Of a stretch of DNA of 64,000 bases, positions 9,704 to 17,389 are shown in pieces. The translations under genes and the position numbers were made by a program. Each line of letters begins with the position of its first letter. Position 1 is the stretch's first letter. The notes beneath the pieces are model-generated. The model was not told the origin of the DNA. It saw only the letters and a program-made list of their open reading frames with translations, and searched no databases. Source of the DNA: VRUE01 sp963695835 (lineage in GTDB: Bacteria; Actinomycetota; Thermoleophilia; Solirubrobacterales; 70-9); NCBI GenBank assembly GCA_963695835.1, contig CAVOHR010000004.1, positions 124,001 to 188,000 of the forward strand, given 5' to 3'.

Positions 9704-9748
9704 TGGATAGGGTTGCGCGCCGCGCATGCGCTTCTACGAGTACGAGGC
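9704..9748. repeat. 45-bp direct repeat, copy 2 (functional sucC leader and start)
   Basis: Near-identical partner of 6671-6715 (2 mismatches), lying 3033 bases away. Here it carries the true sucC start codon at 9726. Confidence 0.85.
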
Positions 9749-10943
9749 ACGCAGGATCGTCGAGCTGGCCGGGATTCCCGTCACCAGGTACGGCTTCTGC
9801 AAGACGGCCGAGCAGGCCCGCGGGGCCGCCGAGGAGATCGGCGGGCCGGTGGTGGTCAAGTCGCAGGTGCTGAGCGGCGGGCGGATGAAGGCCGGCGGGG
9901 TCAAGTTCGCCGACACGCCCGAGGAGGCCGCCGAGCACGCCGCGGCGATCCTGAAGCTGGAGATCAACGGCCAGATGCCGCGCGGCGTCCTCGTCGACCC
10001 GAAGGCCGAGGTCAAGCAGGAGTACTACGCGAGCGTCGTCTGGGACGGCACCGCGAAGCGGCCGCTGATGCTGTTCAGCGACATGGGCGGGATCGACATC
10101 GAGGAGGTCGCCGAGCAGCACCCCGGCCACGTCGGCCGCGGCCACCTCTCCAACCTGCTGCCGATCGCCGACTTCGAGGCCAAGCAGGCGATCGCCGCGA
10201 CCGGTCTGACCGGCCGCCCGCTGACCCGCGCGACGCCGATCCTCGCCCGCCTCGCCCGCCTCTTCCGCGACAACGACATGACCCTGGCCGAGATCAACCC
10301 GCTGGCCGAGCTGACCGACGGCAGCTTCGTCGCCCTCGACGCCCATATGGAGATGGAGAACGAGGCGGTCGGGCGCCAGAAGGGGCTGCTGCGCAAGGCG
10401 CTGGAGATCGCCGTGGAGGACACCCGCGAGCCGTATGAGCCCTCCGCCTTCGAGCGCAACGTCGCCGCGATCGACGCCGCCGACCACCGCGGCGTGGTCC
10501 AGGGCCGCGACCACGGCTTCGACGGCAACCTCGGCCTGGTGATCGGCGCCGGCGGCGGCTCGCTGACCCTGACCGACGCGGTCCGCAGCCAGGGCGGCAA
10601 GCCCGCCAACTACTCCGAGATCGGCGGCAACCCGTCGGTCGCCAAGGCCTGCGGCCTGGCCAAGCAGGTGCTGGAGAAGGACGGCGTCGAGAAGATCGCG
10701 GTGATGATGTCGATCGTCTCCAACACCCGGGTCGACATCGTCGCCCGCGGCGTGATCAAGGCCTGCCTCGAGCTGGGCAGGGACCCGGCCGAGACGATCG
10801 CGATCTTCCGCATCCCCGGCGCCTGGGAGGAAGAGGGCTTCAAGATCCTCGACAGATATGGAGTCGAGTACTGCGACCGCTCGGTCTCGATGTGGGAGGC
10901 GGCGGGACGCGCCGTCGCGAAGATCCAGGGGGGCCCGGCGTGA
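9726..10943 (+). CDS. sucC: Succinyl-CoA synthetase (ADP-forming), beta subunit
   Basis: A 405-aa ATP-grasp protein. The start MRFYEYEARRIVELAGIPVT is typical of SucC. VVVKSQVLSGGRMKAGGVKF (about residues 41-60) contains the nucleotide-binding lysine region. TLAEINPLAEL with VALDAHMEME (about 190-215) holds the metal-binding residues. The C-terminal Rossmann-like domain has NLGLVIGAGGGSLTLTD in place of the more usual GAGLAMATMD, suggesting a divergent SucC clade. With SucD it makes ATP or GTP from succinyl-CoA. It is first in a plus-strand run sucC-sucD-ferredoxin. Confidence 0.88.
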   Translation: MRFYEYEARRIVELAGIPVTRYGFCKTAEQARGAAEEIGGPVVVKSQVLSGGRMKAGGVKFADTPEEAAEHAAAILKLEINGQMPRGVLVDPKAEVKQEYYASVVWDGTAKRPLMLFSDMGGIDIEEVAEQHPGHVGRGHLSNLLPIADFEAKQAIAATGLTGRPLTRATPILARLARLFRDNDMTLAEINPLAELTDGSFVALDAHMEMENEAVGRQKGLLRKALEIAVEDTREPYEPSAFERNVAAIDAADHRGVVQGRDHGFDGNLGLVIGAGGGSLTLTDAVRSQGGKPANYSEIGGNPSVAKACGLAKQVLEKDGVEKIAVMMSIVSNTRVDIVARGVIKACLELGRDPAETIAIFRIPGAWEEEGFKILDRYGVEYCDRSVSMWEAAGRAVAKIQGGPA

Positions 10944-10985
10944 GGCGGGTCGCTTTAGTCGGGCATACGCCGATCAACTCGCCCC
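10944..10985 (+). repeat. Hairpin element, subfamily 4, copy a (sucC-sucD spacer)
   Basis: A 42-nt imperfect hairpin (core GTCGGGCATACGCCGA) that differs from 52676-52717 at about six positions. It fills the spacer between sucC and sucD and stays open in the sucD frame, where it reads GRFSRAYADQLAP. Confidence 0.6.
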
Positions 10986-10995
10986 GGAGCGCTTC

Positions 10996-11913
10996 GTGAG
11001 CATCCTGCTCTCCAAGGAGACGACCTTCATCGTCCAGGGGATCACCGGGCGCGAGGCGGTCAACCTGACCCGCGAGTGCCTCGACTACGGCTCCAAGGTG
11101 GTCGGCGGCGTCACCCCCGGCCGCAAGGGCCGCGAGGTGCACGGCGTGCCCGTCTTCGACACCGTCGCCCAGGCGGTCGAGCACCACGGCGGGCCGATCG
11201 ACGGCTCGGTCGTCACCGTCCCCCCCGCCTTCACCAAGGACGCGGTGCTGGAGGCGATCGAGAACGGGATCGAGCTGATCGTGATCGTCACCGAGCGGAT
11301 CCCGCGCCGCGACGTCGCCCAGATGGTCGAGCTGGCCGAGCTGCGCGGGGCGCGGATCATCGGCCCCAACTGCCTCGGCCTGATCGTCCCCGAGGTCTGC
11401 AAGATGGGCGGCATCGGCGGCCCCGCCAAAGACGCGGCCAAGGCCTACGCCCCCGGCCCGGTCGGGGTGATGAGCCGCTCCGGCGGGATGACCACCGAGA
11501 TCTCCTCCTCGCTGACCCAGGCCGGGCTCGGCGTCTCCACGGCCGTCTCGATCGGCGGCGACGCGATCATCGGCTCGACCTACGCCGAGCTGATGCCCTA
11601 CTTCGAGGCCGACGAGCAGACGCGGGCGATCGTCATCTACACCGAGCCCGGCGGCCGCATGGAGGCGCAGCTCTCCGAGTGGGTGAAGGAGAACGACTCG
11701 CGCCTGCCGATCGTCGCCTTCATGGCCGGCAAGTTCATGGACGACGAGGAGATGAAGGGGATGAGCTTCGGCCATGCCGGGACGATCGTCGAGGGCAAGG
11801 AGGACACGGCGACCGAGAAGATCGCCCGCCTCGAAGCCGCCGGCATCCGCGTCGTCGAGCGGATCGACGAGATCCCCGACGCGGTCAAGGAGAAGCTGGG
11901 GGCGGCGGTCTGA
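10996..11913 (+). CDS. sucD: Succinyl-CoA synthetase, alpha subunit
   Basis: A 305-aa partner of SucC. The start GTG 10996 gives SILLSKETTFIVQGITGREA, the usual SucD N-terminus with the CoA-binding Rossmann domain. GPNCLGLI (about residue 120) and the phospho-histidine region GHAGTIVEGKEDTATEK (about 260; His of GHAG is phosphorylated in catalysis) are present. The frame is open a further 46 codons upstream through the intergenic hairpin element, but that part is not family-like. The TGA overlaps the ATG of the ferredoxin gene by one base. Confidence 0.9.
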   Translation: MSILLSKETTFIVQGITGREAVNLTRECLDYGSKVVGGVTPGRKGREVHGVPVFDTVAQAVEHHGGPIDGSVVTVPPAFTKDAVLEAIENGIELIVIVTERIPRRDVAQMVELAELRGARIIGPNCLGLIVPEVCKMGGIGGPAKDAAKAYAPGPVGVMSRSGGMTTEISSSLTQAGLGVSTAVSIGGDAIIGSTYAELMPYFEADEQTRAIVIYTEPGGRMEAQLSEWVKENDSRLPIVAFMAGKFMDDEEMKGMSFGHAGTIVEGKEDTATEKIARLEAAGIRVVERIDEIPDAVKEKLGAAV

Positions 11914-12146
11914 TGGCGGAGACGCTGAACAGGGTCTTCATCGACGTCGAGGTCGACGCCACGATCGCGGCCGACGCCGAGCTGGCCCGCAAGCTGGAGG
12001 AAGTCTGCCCGGTCGACATCTTCGCGGCGACCGACGCGGGCGTCGAGATCGTCGAGCGAAACCTCGACGAGTGCGTCCTCTGCAACCTCTGCGTCGACGC
12101 AGCCCCCGACGGCGCGGTCCGCGTCGTCAAGCTCTACGAGGAGTAG
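11913..12146 (+). CDS. Small ferredoxin-like iron-sulfur protein
   Basis: A 77-aa acidic protein starting at ATG 11913 inside the sucD stop. The cysteines lie as EEVCPVDIF (about residue 32) and DECVLCNLC (about 54-60), giving a C..C-x2-C-x2-C set that could bind one [4Fe-4S] cluster. The layout resembles the second half of FixX-type ferredoxins. Lying beside sucCD and across from korAB, it is a candidate electron acceptor for KorAB, or a FixX partner of an ETF system serving the acyl-CoA dehydrogenases downstream. Which of these it serves is inference. Confidence 0.7.
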   Translation: MAETLNRVFIDVEVDATIAADAELARKLEEVCPVDIFAATDAGVEIVERNLDECVLCNLCVDAAPDGAVRVVKLYEE

Positions 12147-12168
12147 CGGACCCCGGCTCGGGCTTCAT

Positions 12169-12207
12169 GCATCACGTTTTCCACGTGATGCATGGAAAAC
12201 GTGATGC
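12169..12207. repeat. Hairpin element, subfamily 1, copy a (intergenic)
   Basis: A perfect 15-bp inverted repeat (arm GCATCACGTTTTCCA, 12169-12183; complement 12193-12207) around a 9-base loop. Its right half is shared over 20 bases with 22356-22376 inside the DUF255 gene. Confidence 0.8.
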
Positions 12208-12269
12208 GCTCCTGACGGCGGCGTGTTGAGCGGCGGCGGCGGACGCTGTGTGCAACCGTCACATCGAAC

Positions 12270-12298
12270 TTGGCATCTTTTGATGTCTCGTTTATCGT
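12270..12298 (+). promoter_or_regulatory. Predicted sigma-70-type promoter for the beta-oxidation operon
   Basis: TTGGCA (12270-12275), a 17-base spacer, then TATCGT (12293-12298), in a locally AT-rich stretch about 80 bases before the thiolase start. It is the only good -35/-10 pair in the gap. Confidence 0.45.
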
Positions 12299-12317
12299 TA
12301 CATCGATCCCTGTAGCG

Positions 12318-12341
12318 GCAGGAGGCCTCGAGGCCTCCTGC
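12318..12341. promoter_or_regulatory. 24-bp perfect palindrome between promoter and thiolase start
   Basis: GCAGGAGGCCTC followed directly by its reverse complement with no loop. It sits 20 bases downstream of the predicted -10 and 37 bases before the start codon, which suits a dimeric repressor operator; a leader hairpin is the alternative. Confidence 0.5.
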
Positions 12342-12378
12342 ATGCCTGGCTCCCGCACTCGATCCGAAAGGCTTCGAC

Positions 12379-13674
12379 TTGACCGACAGAACCCGTCGCG
12401 TCGCCGTGGTCGGCGGCAACCGGATTCCCTTCGCGCGCTCCAACTCGGTCTACTCGCGGGCCTCGAACCAGGACATGCTGACGGCGGCGCTCGACGGGCT
12501 GGTCGCGCGCTTCTCACTCGACGGCGAGCAACTCGGCGAGGTCGCCGGCGGCGCCGTGCTAAAGCATTCGCGCGACCGCGACCTGACGCGCGAGAGCGTG
12601 CTCGGCACCCGGCTGGCGCCGGAGACGCCGGCCTACGACGTCCAGCAGGCCTGCGGCACCGGGCTGGAGGCGACGATCCTGGTCGCCAACAAGATCGCCC
12701 TCGGCCAGATCGACGCCGGTATCGCCTGCGGCGCCGACACCACCTCCGACGCGCCGATCGGCCTCAACGAGGACCTGCGCGCAGTGCTGCTCGACGCCAA
12801 CCGCGAGCAGTCGAACCTCGGCCGCCTCAAGCAGCTGACCCGCCTGCGCCCCGGCCACGTCGTCCCCGCGATCCCCCGCAACGAGGAGCCGCGCACCGGC
12901 CTCTCGATGGGCGAGCACTGCGCGACGATGGCCGCCGAGTGGGGCATCGAGCGCGAGGCCCAGGACGAGCTCGCGGTCGAAAGCCACCGCAAGCTCGCCG
13001 CCGCCTACGAGCGCGGCTTCATGGACGACCTCGTCAACCCCTACCTCGGCCTCGAGCGCGACCAGAACCTGCGCCCGGACTCCTCGGCCGAGAAGCTCGC
13101 CAAGCTCGCGCCGGTCTTCGGCGGGCCCGACGGGACGATGACCGCCGCCAACTCGACCCCGCTCAGCGACGGCGCCTCGGCGGTGCTGCTGGCGAGCGAG
13201 GAGTGGGCAAAGGAGCGCGACCTGCCGATCCTGGCGTACTTCGTCGACGGGCAGACCGCGGCGATCGACCACGTCCACAAGCGCGAAGGCCTGCTGATGG
13301 CGCCCGCCTACGCGATGCCGCGGATGCTCGATCGCAACAACCTGAGTCTCCAGGACTTCGACCTCTACGAGATCCACGAGGCGTTCGCGGCGCAGGTGCT
13401 CTGCACGCTGCGCGCCTGGGAGGACGAGCGCTTCTGCCGCGACCGGCTCGGCCGCGAGGCGCCGCTCGGCCCGATCGACCGCGAGCGGCTCAACGTCAAC
13501 GGCGGCTCGCTCGCCGCCGGCCATCCGTTCGCCGCCACCGGCGGGCGGCTCGTCGCCTCGCTGGCCAAGCAGCTGCACGAGCGCGGCTCGGGCCGCGGCG
13601 CGATCAGCATCTGCGCCGCCGCCGGCCAGGGCGTCGTCGCGATCCTCGAGAGCGCCGGAAAGGACCGGAAATGA
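12379..13674 (+). CDS. Acetyl-CoA C-acyltransferase (FadI-like thiolase)
   Basis: A 431-aa thiolase. The nucleophile Cys is at about residue 92 (QQACGTGLE). The C-terminal catalytic regions are EIHEAFAAQ (about 334), NVNGGSLAAGHPFAATG (His, about 374-390) and SICAAAGQG, where the second catalytic Cys lies. The GHPFAATG and length fit the FadI/trifunctional-beta branch used in degradative beta-oxidation: cleavage of 3-oxoacyl-CoA by CoA. The start TTG 12379 has GAAAGG about 8 bases upstream. It is the first gene of a five-gene run with the reductase, hydratase and two dehydrogenases. Confidence 0.87.
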   Translation: MTDRTRRVAVVGGNRIPFARSNSVYSRASNQDMLTAALDGLVARFSLDGEQLGEVAGGAVLKHSRDRDLTRESVLGTRLAPETPAYDVQQACGTGLEATILVANKIALGQIDAGIACGADTTSDAPIGLNEDLRAVLLDANREQSNLGRLKQLTRLRPGHVVPAIPRNEEPRTGLSMGEHCATMAAEWGIEREAQDELAVESHRKLAAAYERGFMDDLVNPYLGLERDQNLRPDSSAEKLAKLAPVFGGPDGTMTAANSTPLSDGASAVLLASEEWAKERDLPILAYFVDGQTAAIDHVHKREGLLMAPAYAMPRMLDRNNLSLQDFDLYEIHEAFAAQVLCTLRAWEDERFCRDRLGREAPLGPIDRERLNVNGGSLAAGHPFAATGGRLVASLAKQLHERGSGRGAISICAAAGQGVVAILESAGKDRK

Positions 13675-13678
13675 GCTT

Positions 13679-13721
13679 CCGCTGTGCATTTCCCCCGTCA
13701 TGCACCGGCAAGGAACAGCGG
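13679..13721. repeat. Hairpin element, subfamily 2, copy A
   Basis: 43 nt in the thiolase-fabG spacer, ending 11 bases before the fabG start. Arms CCGCTGTGCATTTCC and GGCAAGGAACAGCGG pair imperfectly. Its reverse complement matches 40556-40598 along its whole length with few changes. Confidence 0.8.
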
Positions 13722-13732
13722 AGGGGTGTCTT

Positions 13733-15055
13733 ATGAGCGACCTCTACTCGCAGATCGTCAACTCGCCCCCGGGGCGGATCATCGCTCCCCGCATCGGCCT
13801 GCCGCGCCCGGTCGAGCTGCGGCGCCACACCCCCGGCGAAGCCGGCGACGCCGGCGCCGTCCTGATCGGCGCGGCGCCGGGCGGGCGCCTGGCCGGAGGG
13901 CTGGAGGGCCTGGTCGCCGAGATCGGCACGACGCCGGCCGAGGGCGAGGACGAGCGGGTCCGGGCGCTGGTCTTCGACGCGACCGGCATCGCCGACTCGA
14001 CCGGGCTGGTCGAGCTGCAGCGCTTCTTCCACCCCAACGTGAAGCGGGTCGAGCGATCGGGCCGCATCGTCGTCCTCGGCACGCCGCCGGCCGGCCTGCC
14101 GCGGCGGGCGGCGACCGCGCAGCGGGCGCTGGAGGGCTTCACCCGCTCGCTCGGCAAGGAGATCGGCCGCGGCGTCGCCGTCCAGCTCGTCTACGTCGCC
14201 GAAGGCGCCGAGGGGGAAATCGACTCGACCCTGCGCTTCCTCCTCTCCACCCGCTCCGCCTATGTCTCCGGCCAGGTGATCCGGATCGGCAAGGGCGTCG
14301 CGAAGGCGCCGACGCTCGACTGGGAGCGGCCGCTCGACGGCAAGCTGGCGCTGGTCACCGGCGCCTCGCGCGGGATCGGCGAGGCGATCGCCGAGACGCT
14401 GCACCGCGACGGCGCCGAGCTGGTCCTGCTCGACGTCCCGGCCCTCTCCGAGGACCTGGGTAAGGTCGCCGAGCGGCTCGGCGCCGGCACGATCGAGCTC
14501 GACATCACCGCGGAGGACGCGCCGGCGAAGATCGCCGAGCGGCTCGACGGCGGCATCGACGTCGTCGTCCACAACGCCGGCGTCACCCGCGACCGGACGA
14601 TCGCCAAGATGCCCGAGGACCGCTGGACCTCGCTGCTGGAGGTCAACCTCTCCAGCGAGGAGCGGATCGACGACGAGCTGCTCTCGCGCGGCCTGCTGCG
14701 CGAGAACGGGCGGATCGTCTGCGTCTCCTCGATGAGCGGGATCGCCGGCAACGCCGGCCAGACCAACTACGCGACCTCGAAGGCCGGCGTGATCGGCATG
14801 GTCGAAGCGCTCGCCCCCGAGCTGGCCGAGCGCGGCGCGACGATCAACGCCGTCGCCCCCGGCTTCATCGAGACGCAGATGACGGCGAAGATGCCGATCG
14901 CCCTCCGCGAAGCGGGACGGCGGATGAACAGCATGTCGCAGGGCGGCCTGCCGGTCGACGTCGCCGAGACGATCGCCTGGTTCGCCAGCCCCGCCTCGAC
15001 CGGCGTCAACGGCAACGTCGTCCGCGTCTGCGGCCAGAGCCTGCTGGGGGCCTGA
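13733..15055 (+). CDS. High-molecular-weight 3-oxoacyl-CoA/ACP reductase (FabG4-like SDR)
   Basis: A 440-aa protein, start ATG 13733. The N-terminal ~200 residues form the flavodoxin-like domain of the FabG4 class (cf. the 454-aa mycobacterial FabG4). The C-terminal half is a classical SDR: LVTGASRGIGEA (TGxxxGIG, about residue 208), VVHNAGV (NAG), catalytic Ser in VSSMSG and Y-x3-K in TNYATSKAG (about 344-348). NADH-dependent reduction or oxidation of 3-oxoacyl/3-hydroxyacyl-CoA would join the hydratase and thiolase steps. The stop overlaps the MaoC gene start (TGATG). Confidence 0.87.
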   Translation: MSDLYSQIVNSPPGRIIAPRIGLPRPVELRRHTPGEAGDAGAVLIGAAPGGRLAGGLEGLVAEIGTTPAEGEDERVRALVFDATGIADSTGLVELQRFFHPNVKRVERSGRIVVLGTPPAGLPRRAATAQRALEGFTRSLGKEIGRGVAVQLVYVAEGAEGEIDSTLRFLLSTRSAYVSGQVIRIGKGVAKAPTLDWERPLDGKLALVTGASRGIGEAIAETLHRDGAELVLLDVPALSEDLGKVAERLGAGTIELDITAEDAPAKIAERLDGGIDVVVHNAGVTRDRTIAKMPEDRWTSLLEVNLSSEERIDDELLSRGLLRENGRIVCVSSMSGIAGNAGQTNYATSKAGVIGMVEALAPELAERGATINAVAPGFIETQMTAKMPIALREAGRRMNSMSQGGLPVDVAETIAWFASPASTGVNGNVVRVCGQSLLGA

Positions 15056-16029
15056 TGGCGACGCGGACGCTCGACAGCCCGCCCAGCGTCCTGCCGCTCT
15101 ACGCGCGCGCCGCGGCGCCGCTGATCCCCGGCGCCTCGCTGCTGCCGTTCGTGCCGGGGCGCGGCAGGGAGATCCCCGACGTCGAGCTGGTCCTGCCCGG
15201 CGTGCGTCCGGACGCCGGGAAGGTCGCCGCCTACGCCAGGGTCTGCGGCTTCTCGCTGCGCGACGAGCTGCCGCCGACCTACCCGCACGTGCTCGCCTTC
15301 CCGTTGCACATGGCGGTCATGGCCGACGGCGGCTTCCCCTTCGGCGCGGTCGGCCTGGTCCACGTCGAGAACCGGATCGTCCAGCACCGGCCGCTCGGGC
15401 TCGACGAGGAGCTGAAGCTCCGCGTCCGGCCGACCAAGCTCGAGCCGCATCCCCGCGGGCGCACCTTCGGCCTCGTCACCGAGGCCTGGAGCGGCCGCCA
15501 GAAGGCCTGGGAGTCGGTCAGCACGATGCTGCGCCGCGGCGGCGACTCCGCCAGGAACGCCGAATCCCATCAGGTTTTCCCTGCATCACATGGAAAAGCT
15601 GATGGGATCGGCGAGGAGGGAGGGGCCGCGGCGGCGGAGCCGACGCCCAGCGCCGAGTGGCGACTCGGCGGCGACCTCGGCCGCCGCTACGCCGCCGTCT
15701 CCGGCGACTGCAACCCGATCCACCTGCACTCGCTGACCGCGAAGCCGCTCGGCTTCCCCGCCGCGATCGCGCACGGGATGTGGACCAAGGCGCGCTGCCT
15801 GGCGGCGCTCGAGGGCCGCCTCCCCGACGCCTTCGCGGTCGACGTGCGCTTCCGCAAGCCGATCGTCCTCCCCGCCCGGGTCGAGTTCCTCAGCGACGCC
15901 GGCGGCGAGGAGATCTGCTTCGCGGTGCGCGACGCGAAACGGCACACCCCCCACCTCGACGGCCGCCTGCGGCCGGCCCCGGCCAAGAAGGCACCCAACC
16001 AAACCAGCGGAAGGACGAAGGCAAAGTGA
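15055..16029 (+). CDS. MaoC-like double-hotdog enoyl-CoA hydratase, with an in-frame hairpin insertion
   Basis: A 324-aa double-hotdog protein. The C-terminal half has the hydratase-2 motif: YAAVSGDCNPIHLHSLTAK, giving the catalytic Asp and His (D-x4-H), with GFPAAIAHGMW after it. The N-terminal hotdog lacks this motif, as in other MaoC-like dehydratases. Residues about 170-184 (SHQVFPASHGKADGI) are encoded by a 17-bp-arm hairpin at 15564-15608 and fall in the linker between the hotdog domains, where an insertion would be tolerated. It hydrates trans-2-enoyl-CoA, the second beta-oxidation step. The last bases overlap the next gene (GTGA). Confidence 0.85.
   Translation: MATRTLDSPPSVLPLYARAAAPLIPGASLLPFVPGRGREIPDVELVLPGVRPDAGKVAAYARVCGFSLRDELPPTYPHVLAFPLHMAVMADGGFPFGAVGLVHVENRIVQHRPLGLDEELKLRVRPTKLEPHPRGRTFGLVTEAWSGRQKAWESVSTMLRRGGDSARNAESHQVFPASHGKADGIGEEGGAAAAEPTPSAEWRLGGDLGRRYAAVSGDCNPIHLHSLTAKPLGFPAAIAHGMWTKARCLAALEGRLPDAFAVDVRFRKPIVLPARVEFLSDAGGEEICFAVRDAKRHTPHLDGRLRPAPAKKAPNQTSGRTKAK
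15564..15608. repeat. Hairpin element, subfamily 1, copy b, in frame inside the MaoC gene
   Basis: Arms 15564-15580 and 15592-15608 (ATCCCATCAGGTTTTCC and complement) pair over 17 bp with one mismatch around an 11-base loop CTGCATCACAT. The element is read without a stop as part of the hydratase. Confidence 0.85.
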
Positions 16030-17363
16030 ACGGCACGACCAGCGACAAGGGAGTGGCCGAGCGCGGCATGGGGCTCGGCCTGCGAGCGCTCAGCTGGCTC
16101 GCCGGCTCCGACCTGCTGGACCGGATCAGGGCCCGCAAGCAGGTCGAGTGGGCGCTCTTCCGGACCACGAAGAACGGCTTCCGCTCGGCGACCGTCGCCG
16201 GCCGCACCTTCAAGGCGGCGCAGAAGCTGGCGCGCCCGGCGCGGCAGGCGACCGGCAAGCCGCGCGCCCTGTTCGACGTCACCCCCGACGAGGAGCAGCA
16301 GATGTTCCAGGAGGCGGTGCGCGACTTCGCCGCGGCGAAGGTGCGGCCCGCCGCGCAGGAGGCCGACGAGGAGTGCGCGACCCCGGCCGAGCTGCTCTCC
16401 CAGGTCGACGAGCTGGGCGTCAACACGCTCGGCGTCCCCGAGGAGCTCGGCGGCGTCGTGCAGGAGCAGGCGGCGACGACCGCCGTCCTGGTCGCCGAGG
16501 CGCTCGCCCACGGCGACATGGGGATCGCCTACGCCGCGCTCGCCCCCGGCGCGGTCGCGACCGCGATCGGCCACTGGGGGACGGCCGAGCAGGAGGCCAC
16601 CTACCTGCCCGCCTTCAGCGGCGAGGACGTCCCCGCCGCGGCGCTGGCGCTGCTCGAGCCGCGACCGCTGTTCGACCCGCTGAAGCCGGAGACGAAGGCG
16701 CGCCGCGACGGCGAGGACTGGGTGCTCGACGGCGCCAAGTCGCTGGTCGCCCGCGCCAAGGACTGCGAGCTGTTCGTCGTCGCCGCCGCGGCCGGGGATC
16801 TCGGCCCGGCGCTGTTCGTCGTCGAGTCCGGGACGAAGGGCCTCTCGGTCGAGCCGGAGCCCGCGATGGGGCTGCGCCCCGCCGCCACCGGCCGCCTGCT
16901 GCTGGAGGGCGTCCGCCTGCCGGGCGGCGCGCTGCTCGGCGAGGGCGGGCGCGAGGCCTACGCCGAGTGCGTGCAGCGGGCGCGGATCGCCTGGTGCGCG
17001 CTCGCGGTCGGCGCCTCGCAGGCCGTCCTCGACTACGTCGTCCCCTACGTCAACGAGCGCACCGCCTTCGGCGAACCGATCTCCAACCGCCAGGCGGTCG
17101 CCTTCGGCGTCGCCGACATCGGCATCGAGACCGACGGCATGCGGCTCGCCGTCTACCGGGCGGCCGGCCGCGCCGACCAGGGCGAGGACTTCGCCCGCGA
17201 GGCGGCGCTGGCGCGGTGCCTCTGCGCCGCCAAGGGAATGCAGATCGGATCGGAAGGCGTGCAGCTGCTCGGCGGCCACGGCTACGTCAAGGAGCACCCG
17301 GTCGAGCGCTGGTACCGCGACCTCCGCGCAGCGGGCGTGATGGAGGGCGCCCTGCTCGTCTAG
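16026..17363 (+). CDS. Acyl-CoA dehydrogenase (with N-terminal extension)
   Basis: A 445-aa flavoprotein of the ACAD superfamily, start GTG 16026 overlapping the previous stop. After an ~80-residue basic leader, the family fold begins at FDVTPDEEQQMFQEAVRDF. ALALLEPRPLF and VLDGAKSLVARA lie in the FAD-binding middle domain. RTAFGEPISNRQAVAFGVAD and the C-terminal QLLGGHGYVKEHPVERWYRD are typical. The usual catalytic Glu of the short/medium-chain type is not obvious (MEGALLV end), so it may be the non-canonical partner of the second dehydrogenase downstream. It oxidises acyl-CoA, passing electrons to ETF. Confidence 0.85.
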   Translation: MNGTTSDKGVAERGMGLGLRALSWLAGSDLLDRIRARKQVEWALFRTTKNGFRSATVAGRTFKAAQKLARPARQATGKPRALFDVTPDEEQQMFQEAVRDFAAAKVRPAAQEADEECATPAELLSQVDELGVNTLGVPEELGGVVQEQAATTAVLVAEALAHGDMGIAYAALAPGAVATAIGHWGTAEQEATYLPAFSGEDVPAAALALLEPRPLFDPLKPETKARRDGEDWVLDGAKSLVARAKDCELFVVAAAAGDLGPALFVVESGTKGLSVEPEPAMGLRPAATGRLLLEGVRLPGGALLGEGGREAYAECVQRARIAWCALAVGASQAVLDYVVPYVNERTAFGEPISNRQAVAFGVADIGIETDGMRLAVYRAAGRADQGEDFAREAALARCLCAAKGMQIGSEGVQLLGGHGYVKEHPVERWYRDLRAAGVMEGALLV

Positions 17364-17389
17364 AACCGCCCTGGAGCGAAAGGCAGACG

